Made by a program: the position numbers and the translations under genes. From the NCBI GenBank assembly GCA_009801015.1, contig VHZZ01000351.1, forward strand, positions 71,501 to 93,474: DNA of 21,974 nt. Direction: 5' to 3'. Positions 1 through 9,900 of the stretch are shown here, piece by piece. Origin of the DNA: Silene noctiflora (Eukaryota; Streptophyta; Magnoliopsida; Caryophyllales; Caryophyllaceae). The notes below the pieces were generated by a model. It made no database searches and was not told the origin of the DNA. It saw nothing but the letters and a program-made list of their open reading frames with translations. The number at the start of each line of letters is the position of its first letter. The stretch's first letter is position 1.

Positions 1-164
1 TAATTCTATTTGGTTAGTTTTCCATTTCAATTTTTTTTTGTTTCATATCAAAAAATAATGGAATGAAATATTAAATATTAATGAAGTGAAAATTTTAAAA
101 TTATAAATAATAAACTAAAAAAATATTACTCTATATACCGCGCATTGCGCGGGATCTATACTAG
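1..164 (+). mobile_element. 3' end of a Helitron-like element
   Basis: The hairpin CCGCGC-ATT-GCGCGG (138-152) is followed after eight bases by CTAG (161-164) and a T. The spacing and the segment CTATACTAGT match the terminus at 17277-17305, so both belong to one family. The sequence before it is AT-rich and noncoding. The 5' end lies outside the window. Confidence 0.65.
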
Positions 165-442
165 TATGTCATTAACCAAACACTCTAAATAACATATTTA
201 TAAGTCAAACATCCTAAACCTCTCCAATATGCTAAAATTTGGCCAATATGTCATTTACCAAACACGGCCTAATTATTATACCAGAAGGTCTTACTTAAAA
301 CGACTATATCCATTTTCCACAAATGCAAGTGAGACTTGAGAGGCAAGTGGGTATATCCATTTTCCACCCACTTGCCTCCCACTTGCATTTGTGTAAGAGA
401 CCACTATCCGTCTTACATAGTGACCGTCTTAAATAAAAATTT
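165..442. repeat. MITE-like foldback upstream of the RhoGAP promoter
   Basis: A near-perfect inverted repeat pairs 318-352 with 366-393 (CACAAATGCAAGTG...GAGGCAAGTGGGT) around a 13-base loop; the left arm has about 7 extra bases. TATATCCATTTTCCAC occurs twice within it. The flank at 424-442 (CCGTCTTAAATAAAAATTT) is the exact reverse complement of 15937-15955, linking this to the element near UGT-A. A 19-bp direct repeat (TATGTCATTWACCAAACAC) lies at 165-183 and 247-265. Confidence 0.6.
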
Positions 443-679
443 GTGTTACTATACATGATAGTATAATACCCATAAACCTATCCATATAGTACCTCCACTA
501 CAACAACACCCCCTAACTACACTTTACCTAATATTTCATACAACAACTACTGCTAATAATAATAATCCTCCTTAAATTACCAACATTAATTATCATTATT
601 ACACTTTTAATTAACATTATTATACATTTATTAATATTTATTTATAATTTTGTCAATATACACTTTTTTAGTTGGGACA
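443..679. other. AT-rich upstream spacer
   Basis: The sequence is rich in AATTAT/ATTATTA words and leads into the RhoGAP promoter. A TATA-like patch lies at about 640-660. No gene or transposon end is recognised. Confidence 0.5.
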
Positions 680-971
680 GTTGGTTATTTTTTTCTTCTT
701 CTATACTACACTTTTTTTTGTTGTTTTGGCTCTTTTCTTCTCCCTTTTTCCCCTATTTTCCCCTTCTTAAAACCCTAATTTCCGCCATTTTATCTCCGCA
801 ATCCTCGATCTCCGCGATTTACGCTGGGTCGACTCACCGAGTCACTCGGCGGTTGATTTAATTGCATTCTTAATTGGTGCAATTTTGATATAATTTAAGT
901 AAATTAAGTGTTTGTTTAATTGTTTATGCTTGATTTATTTGAGTTGGTATTGAGCTTACTGATGCTTAACA
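680..971 (+). promoter_or_regulatory. Probable core promoter and 5' leader of the RhoGAP gene
   Basis: A pyrimidine-rich tract (about 690-768) leads into a telo-box AAACCCTAA at 770-778, a motif common near transcription starts of plant growth and housekeeping genes. GC content then rises (about 780-855), as in a leader. AT-rich TATA-like sequence lies at about 640-660. No acceptor is obvious between the telo-box and the ATG at 972, so the leader may be unspliced. The transcription start is not determinable from sequence. Confidence 0.5.
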
Positions 972-985
972 ATGGCGGCTTTTGA
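926..985 (+). promoter_or_regulatory. Upstream ORF overlapping the RhoGAP start codon
   Basis: ATG at 926 opens a 19-codon reading frame ending with TGA at 983-985. It overlaps the main ATG (972) in a different frame; a second in-frame ATG lies at 962. If the leader includes position 926, ribosomes using these codons would pass the main start before terminating, which usually lowers translation of the main ORF. The ORF is plain in the sequence; the regulatory effect is inferred and depends on the real transcript start. Confidence 0.4.
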
Positions 986-3900
986 ACGTCCTAGACTTGT
1001 TTCGGCGAATACGGTACTGTTTTTGTTGCTTTACTTAGCTTTTACTTCTAATTTTAGCTTTTTTTATTAATTTAATTTTTGGCTGTTTTCTGATTGGATG
1101 TTTGATTTTTAGCTGCTGATTTGGTTATCGCGAGTAGTTTCGTGTGAATTGGTCACTGCATTGATGTTTTAGTTGCTAAATTAAAAGGAGTGTGCTTTAT
1201 GATGATCATTTGAGTGATGTTTGTGGATTATTGGTGAAGATTCCGAGGTTTTGGAGATAACGAATTGTCGCAGTTTAATGTGATGGTAGAGAAAATATGG
1301 TGTACTTTGACGTCTTAACCATGTTGATGAGCTGTGGGATTTCGGATTGTGGCGGCATTATAGGAGGAGGAGCAGAGGAGTAGGGCTCTGTAGGAGCATT
1401 GCATTGCGAAAATCTGTGTGCTTTATGATCATCGGTGAGTGATGTTTGTGGTTGGTGAGGATTTCGAGGTTTTAGGAGGGAGAATAGCATTTGGTTTATG
1501 GTTTCAGTCGTTGCGGTTTAATGTATGTTGAAGAAAATATGGTGTATTCTTGACCAATCAGTTTTAGGTTGACGAGCTTTGGAGTTTCGGATTGTTGCTT
1601 TCTTGTAGGAGGAGTAGAGGAGAAGGGCTTGGTAGGATCATTGCTTTACGAGTTTGATTATGCACCATAAGAAGCATCTAGGTCACTATCGTGTTATTCC
1701 TTATATAGCGCACTGAAACTCATGTTGGAGACATGCCAATTTTGGTTGGTGGAGGAACTTTGGCATCATATTATTGCTGGACTTTTTTTTCCTTAGAAGT
1801 TCATGATCAGTTGTGTACATGATTGCTAGTGAGCACTCAGAGTCACAGGCTAGTTGAATGAACGTGAAAAACAATTGTCATATGCATTGTTTATAGTGAA
1901 GGAGTCTAATCTACGAGCATTACTATAAAATTATCGCTATATATTGGTCACTTTCATTGAAGTGGTGAATTGGTGGTCGTTGGCAATGTAATTTTTGATA
2001 TATTTTCTCTCATATGGCTGAATAATCTTTCATAAGGGAGAAGGAATGTAGTCAACATTATGTTATATTATGCTCCCTCCATCCCATTTTTGTTTTTCCC
2101 CTTTCTATTCTGGGAGGATTTACGAAAAAGTGAGAACTACCCTACTTTACATTGAATTAAATATAGTTGAGACACTATTATTGTGGTGGAGATAGTGGTA
2201 GTATATTAGCTAGGGGCAATATTGGATGCTCATTTCCTTGCTAAATTTAGAAAGGAGACAATAATTTTGAGACAAATTTTTAGGGAAAAAGAGACGGTGA
2301 AATTGCAACGGAGGGAGTAATTCATAAGATTTAGTAATATGGCTTATTTATGACATATTGTAGTTGTTGATAGCCTTAGGCATCCACCCCAACACAAATA
2401 ACAATTGCTTTTTATTTGCTATGTGCATGTCAAAATACTTAGAGTGAGATGATGTTTCGCCCAGGCTTGAATGTAATATAGCTCACACAGTCACACCCTT
2501 GAGCCCCATGCCACCTTAAGATAAAAGTTGGCAATTAGTTTAAACATAGACCTAGCCACCTGAAGGCCTTCACATAAATTATATCAAACTTGCGTATGTT
2601 ATGTTCTAGGGAAGGTAATCATAAAAAAGGCAGTGTATACAAGCTTAAAGTTAATCAACCGACAATATATGACTACCTTCCCTAGAACGTAATACTTTTA
2701 GACAGTAAACTGTAGGTTCCTTCCACCATGATGAACACATTGGGAGAGAGGGCCTTCTCAGAGACTAAAGGAGGACAGTTAGTAAAAATGGCATTGTTTT
2801 TTACTTTTTTCGTCCTCCTTTGAGTCCTTTCTGCAATGTTCTGTTTCAAGTTTGACTGTATATTTCATGATCCGTTTGCTTAGTATGTTTGAGGTTTCTG
2901 ATTAGTATAATACTTTTGACAGGTTTTTAAGAGTGGACCACTTTTCATCTCCTCTAAAGGTTAGTATACTGTTCTCAAATTCTTCTTTCTAGTATCTAGT
3001 TATAAACTTCGTTTTCATTCAATGTTGCCATTGAAAACATCTTCATCACCTCAGCACACTTCTATAGAGGCTCCTGCCGAGGTGCAATGAAGTGAAAGAT
3101 TGGGAGGCTGGGGTGGGTGGGGTGACGTGTAAGCAACCTTATCCCTGTTGGAATGGAGAAATGAGTTTCATTTGATCCTTTACAAGTAATGTCATGCCTG
3201 TACGCTATTTTACGTTAAAACATGTTACCAGTTTGCTAATTTTTTTAAAAAATAAAATTATAAAAATAAAAAATGCTTTGCTTACATTAAATTCAGAATT
3301 TTGTAGGTTACACTTAATTCTTTTGGCCAGTGTAGGTCTGATCTTACATGTTCTCCTATTGCTGTAGGCTTGGGTTGGAAGTCTTGGAAGAAGCGCTGGT
3401 TTATCCTAACACGTACTTCATTAGTGTTTTTTAAAAATGATCCGGTAAGCCTTATTAGGCTCTTAGGCTGCTCTAAATGAATTTAAATCACTGAATCTCA
3501 TTTACAATAATTTGAACTAACCAAATTGATGTTCTATGCGGTTAATGGTTATGCATATTTGTGGTTTTGTAGAGTGCCCTTCCTCAGAGAGGTGGAGAAG
3601 TGAATCTGACCTTAGGCGGCATTGATTTAAATAACTCTGGAAGGTAGGTTATTGTTTCCGTAGATTCCCTTGTTTTCCAGTGTGTTACTGTTGCCTGATC
3701 TGAAGATTTCAATTTCAGTGTTGTTGTAAGAGAGGACAAGAAGCTGTTGACAGTGCTTTTTCCAGATGGACGTGATGGCCGAGCTTTCACACTGAAGGTA
3801 CTTCCAGACAGCTTGTTATCTGTTTGATGATTGATAGTTGATGGAATGATTGCACTTTGGCAGTTTTCTTCTAACATTTATATTGACATATAGTTATAGA

Positions 3901-6900
3901 GATGTCATATACAGGATAAGATTTTACAAAGAGGTGTTGATATCTGTATTTGTTCATTGGCGTTGTGAACTTTTAGACAGAGACGTCAGAGGACTTGTTT
4001 GAATGGAAGACAGCTCTGGAGCAAGCGCTTGCACAGGCACCAAGTGCTGCTCTTGTGATGGGTCATAATGGAATATTTCGGAATGATACAAATGATGCTA
4101 TAGATGGATCTTTTCATCAATGTTTGTGTTTGTTTCTTCGCTTTTGTTATTTATTGCGAATTGTTTATATCATTTTGTCTTCTTTAGTTTCTTCTTTTAG
4201 TGACATTTGGTCTTTTTTTTTATAGCGGTGTTTATATTTTTCATTTGAGAAGTCACTTTTCTGTTTTTTGTAGGGAGGGATAAGCGCCCTGTTAAATCAT
4301 TGGTTGTTGGACGGCCAATTTTACTCGCTTTGGAGGACATAGATGGGGGGCCTTCTTTTCTGGAGAAAGCTCTTCGATTTCTTGAGACATATGGTGAGTC
4401 TCCGTCAGGCCTTTCTTATAAAGCAAGCTCCCCTTCCCTCCCTCTTTCCATTTTGTTATCCCATTTCTACTTCTACCATCTTTCCTACAGTTAATTTTGG
4501 CAACCAAGATTGAACTACAGTTAGTTAGTCTCTTTGTTGATTCTAATATCCAGTAGTACTTGGTGGTTTTCTGTCTGCCGCACGAGGCAATTATAATTTA
4601 CATAGCTTTACGGTTTCCTATTTTCTGCAGGAATAAAAGTTGAAGGAATTTTACGTCTGTCTGCAGACGTTGAAGAGGTGGAGCGTAGAGTCCAAGATTA
4701 TGAACACGGTTTGTTGGCTGTCTAATTGGAGCAATTCTTTACATGCTTATTTGTTATCTGCAGTACTTATATTTGTATTAATCCTTTGCAAATTTTGGTA
4801 CTTTTTCCAGGCAAAAATGATTTTGATCCGGATGAGGATGCACATGTTGTTGGTGACTGTGTGAAGGTACCGTGCCTGATCTTTGTTCCCGAGCCATGAG
4901 ATTTGTCATATGGTCAACTCACTAAAATTTGAATGCAGCATGTTCTTCGCGAGCTTCCTTCATCCCCAGTTCCAGCATCTTGCTGCTCTGCATTGCTTGA
5001 GGCTTACAGTAAGTTCAGCTTGCATTTTTTTAGGCGTTTATATTTTATTTGGTCTAAATTAAAGTATTTAAACTCCTCAGGCTTTTTTGACGTTTTTGCT
5101 TCAAAATTATTTCTAATGTATTTATAAATGTTGGACTGAATCACTGTTTATCAGTGAAAAAGTGCCTACTATTAGAAAGTCTCTTTTGCAAACACCTGAG
5201 GTACAACAACTTTAGTCATCAGAGGCCTGAAGTACAACTTCTCTTCACCGCCGGCCTATTTCGCTATCTTTTCCATGATGTAGTAGTGTAGTTAGACGCA
5301 TTAGTCGAAGGAAGAAGGACCCCATACAACACGAATTCTCGTGGAGGATTGTGGATTTCAGGAATACTTCACTGTATAAATACTCGGCTAGGATCCCTCT
5401 TAGTTAGTCATCTTTCTTTTTAAACCTTTCTTTGTCTTTGTCCATCTTGTTAAGAGTGTGGGTCTTCTTTTGTTGTCCGGTACAGCTGTTTTTTCATGAT
5501 TTGCCACCTTGCTAATCCCTTTGTTGTTTGATATCATTTTTTTGTAGTTGTTTTCAGGCTTTGATGTTGTTATTAGTTCTGACCTATTTTATGTAGATTA
5601 GTTTATGGACTCCTCCCTTGCTATCTTTTGTCTGAGCTGTCTATTATTTAAACGAGACGGTCGATAGAGTTAATTTAAACATGTTGCAAGTTCCTATATT
5701 TTTTGCTTCTGTGCGTCGACTTGGACCAACCAATATTTGATGTTCTTCTGCTTTGTTGGATCAGGAGTTGATCGCAAGGAAGCCCGAGTAAATGCTATGC
5801 GATCAGCTATACTAGAAACATTTCCAGAACCAAACCGAAGATTATTGCAAAGGTATTCTGAACTTGAAACTATTTGTTATGTGCCTCTCAAGCAATGTTC
5901 CTTGAATCTGTTGAAATTATCATTTCTTCTTGCATGTCCTATGATTTGTATATTTTTTATTATTCATTCTTGCAGAATTTTGAGAATGATGCACACAATT
6001 GGTTCCCATGCCTCTGATAATCGAATGACGCCATCTGCTGTTGCTGCTTGCATGGCACCTTTGCTTTTACGCCCTCTTTTAGCTGGTGAGTGTGAGTTGG
6101 ATGATGACTTTGATCTTAATGGTGATAATTCAGCCCAGCTCCTGGCCGCTGCGAATGCTGCTAATAATGCTCAAGCTATCACTGCAACTCTTCTGGAAGA
6201 ATATGAGAATATTTTTGATGTAAGTTGCTCTTAAAATCTCAAGTCTAAAACCTCTGTAGGAGTATATTTGACGTAAAATAATTTCAGATTATTTTCATGG
6301 TATCCGCCTTTGTTTTTGCTGTTGCAATCTATTTGCTCAAGGGGAATGTCAGGCCTTTCTCTAACAGTTGTTTTAGATGTGCTTCTTTTCATCCCTATTT
6401 TATATACTTCATCTGCAATGTGCGTGTATCAATGAACGTTATAGGGGCAAAGTCGTAGCAATGTCAAGAATCTCGTAAAATTTATGCTTCCAATATTTTT
6501 GCGCTTTCAAGGGATAAGCTGTCAGCAAGTGTCACAATGCATGTTTGATTGCCTTTTATGATAAAAAAATGTTCTATCGCCAGGGACATTTCTTCTTTTC
6601 TCTGATTAAAATCTATGTGCATCTTTAGTGGAGGTGGTGTATAGAGTACCTAGGACTGAAATATTGCTTCAGTTGTTCATGGGTGTCTTTTGGTTACCTT
6701 TTGTTGAATGCGAAGACTTCTCGTAGGCTTCTGAATATCAGGGATCATGCTTTTCTGGTTTATCTGCTTTTGAGTTGTACTGTAGAGTATTTTTGAAGCG
6801 TCTTGACTGTTGAGCATTCTATCCATCCCATAATTCTATGCAAGTTTCTATTCTAGCATGAGTAAACAAGATCCCTAACATTTGTGGAAGGCCTTGGGAG

Positions 6901-9900
6901 TAGTGTTGGTATTGTTGTTGCTTGAGTGCAGAAGGAGAAGTCATGTATGAAATGGATTTTGATCTTTAATTGTAAATAGGTTTTTTTAACTGGATCATTT
7001 ACCTGTCTTCCGATTCTTCAAGCAAAGTTTTATGACTGTTTCTGCATTGCCTTTTTCAGGACGATAATTTACAAAGATGCTCAATTTCAGCTGACTCCCG
7101 TATCGATAACAGTGGTAGTGATGATTCAACAGATGACGATACTCTGATTGTCAAAAACAACGGGTATCACAATACTGAAAATGGAGCCGACCATGAAACT
7201 GACGATGATCAGGAACGGGTCCTGAGTGGTAAACTTAGTGAAAGCAGTGGCTATGCTGGCAGTGACCTATATGACTATAAGGTTCTGCTTTTTATTTCTA
7301 TGAACTAGTTTGAAATTTGAAACATCATATGTCTGTTTATCTTTCCCAATGCATGAATTGTTTAAGCTGGTTCCACCTACGATGTAACTATGCTGGGTTA
7401 TAATGACTTTCTTGGCCAATATTCAGGTTCAGGGTCTTGGAGGTGATTATTCTGATGGATCACCTAGAGGTGACGATGCCTCATCTGTAAATTCAAAACC
7501 TCGCCCAGATCCTCAAACATTGAGAGAGTCTAATGGTGAGTTGAGTGAACATAATACTCCAGTTAAAGGGATTGAAAGCACAAATAATGTAATGGACAGT
7601 CCCGTGGTTACAACTGGAGAATCTTATCGTTCAATGGGGGAGATACTGTTATCAATGGATCCAGGACCCCCTTTACCTATCTGTGGCCCTGAATCAAGTG
7701 CTGAGAAACCAACCAGTAAGTTCGCTGGTTCAAATGGTAAACGGTCAACATTTTGGGGTAGAAACTCGGTAAGCTTTCTCGCCTCCCTTGTGTTCTTCTG
7801 GACTTCTAATATACAGTTTGTTCCTCTCCCCTTTTAATCATTTTCTGGCGAGCTATCTATTAGTGCACATATGCATTGCATTGTTTTGTGCAGCTGACCT
7901 TCAAAAGCTTTTCCCCTTCTTGCACTTGTTCCTAATATTATATTAATGCATAATATCCAATTTATACTACGCTCATAATAGAGTGTCTTATACATAGATT
8001 TATTCAGGCACCATGATAGAATATATTCGAACTGGCTCACAATTCTTCAGGGGTTGGGGAAACCCACTCACTGGGGCATTTGGTTGCATCATAAGGCTTT
8101 GTTGCTCGTCTGTTCATAACTAGCTGGATCCTGATCAGCTTGCATTAGTGCTCAGATAAGCTAGGCTCGATTAAAGTGATACGGGCCTGGCTGACATTGA
8201 GGAGAAATAGTGTTGGAGAGAGCAAATACGAGGGATATTTTTTCGTCCTATTCAATTCCTTTTACTTTCTTTTGTTTAAAATTTTCTGTTACTTTTTCGT
8301 CTTGAATTTTCTCCACCCATTTATCCTTTATATGCCTTCTTATCTACTCCGTACCATTCAAAAGGTCAAGTGTTTTCCTGATTTTCTTACCCTTTTTCTT
8401 TCGTTCTGTTTGTGTTTTTTTTTGCCTATACTTTATTTTACTATTGTGCTTTCCCTTCTCTTCACCTTCTCATTTTTTCCCCACCATACTGTGACGGTTT
8501 CCATAAGATATTCATGTCTGTCGATCTCACTTTTGGGGACTAACGACTAAGACATTGTTGTTGTTTCTTGTTTGTGGGCGGACGGGAGAAAATCTTAGGA
8601 GAGGATCTTAGAGCTAATGGGCCAAGGGGATATATGTATTGGATACTATTGTACGGCTAGAGTAGTGGCTAACCTTCAGAGGAAGTGTTGGACAACTCCC
8701 AGAAAATGAATTTATACTTTCAGATACCAGTTTAGGGAATGAATAATTAGGAGCTTCGGGATGTTCAGGGGTTAGATGTAAACATTATGCTACTGGTTAT
8801 CATGATGCAGTAATTGGTTATTGTGGCTCTTGGGAAATATCATCAGAGCCATGGGATTTGGCTATGTAAGTCAGCCGTCTGCAGTCTGAGTTTGTCGTTA
8901 CATTCATCAGGAATGTTGTTTTCAATGTTGTGTGTACCATACATGCGAGTTGATTGTATTTAGCTCTTCTAGCCTAAGTTTCTTAATCCTCTGTTGTAAT
9001 GCTTGTGCTCAGTATTATCAGTTGTATCCTATAGCAAATTATCAGCTTAGTTACGTGAATAATACTCTGTTTGCCGTTTCAGGCTCGTAAAACGCCATCT
9101 ATGGAGTCAGTTGATTCTTCAGGAGAGGAAGAGTAAGAACCCTCCTTTCCTTTACTTCTCTCCTTGCTGAATCAAAGCTCTTAAATGCTTTTCTTGTAGG
9201 AATAATTTTGGTTTATTTCTATGCATTTTTTGGTTCTGATGCTAATGTCTTTGTTATTACTTTCCATATCATTGCTTATTAATTCATTATCAATTGCATC
9301 TCTGTTGTTTAACAGATTTGCCATCCAGAGGCTTGAGATCACGAAGAATGACTTGCGACACCGAATTGCAAAAGAGGTATACCGATAATGTCTGAATGAT
9401 GCGTTATATACCCACTGCATTTAATATAAGCAACAACTAAGCCAATTTTATGATTGGTTTTGCAGGCCCGTGGTAATGCAATATTACAAGCTAGCCTGGA
9501 AAGAAGAAAACAAGCTCTTCATGAGCGCCGCCTAGCACTTGAGCAAGATGTTGTTACATCTATTCTTTCAGTTTGCTGTTTGTTTAGCGCTTCTATTAAT
9601 TAGCTGGTTATACCTATGTTAAATTTATGGAAGTACAAGTTTATTTATTTCTCATTTGTGAAGGGTAGATATCTGATAAAATAAGTAGCTGCTTGAGCAG
9701 TCTTTTCCTAACTGGTTTGTGCAACATGTTGAAGTTTTTTTTTTTTTTTTTTGGTTTATCCATTTTTTGTTGGTATTGTCTTCCTTTAACTGTACTTGTA
9801 CAACAACATTACTCAAGTGTCTAAAGACTCTCACCTACGGCTGGGTAAGGGTTAGTCGAACGTGCACAATGTTAGTCATTAACTCATATCTTCACCTAAC

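Larger units (their letters stand above)
1014..2922 (+). other. Intron 1 of the RhoGAP gene (1909 nt)
   Basis: This is the longest intron of the gene. It lies between the first 14 codons and the PH domain exons, with donor GT at 1014 and acceptor AG at 2921-2922. It holds an imperfect tandem duplication (1191-1650), a Stowaway-type MITE (2073-2317) and two hairpins near its 3' end (2599-2692 and 2763-2826). Long first introns in plants often carry expression-enhancing signals; none is identified here. Confidence 0.8.

Noticed and set aside
1275-1490. 71-codon minus-strand frame in RhoGAP intron 1
   Set aside because: It lies within the tandem-duplicated intron DNA, has no family resemblance and no splice or promoter context.
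5737-6234. 165-codon single frame covering exons 11-12
   Set aside because: The open frame runs through an intron (5853-5975); only the exon parts match RhoGAP. The middle LKLSFLLACPMICIFF stretch is translated intron.
8176-8550. 124-codon Phe/Leu-rich frame resembling a membrane protein
   Set aside because: It is a translation of T-rich intron 14. Hydrophobicity follows from base composition and there are no homologous motifs.
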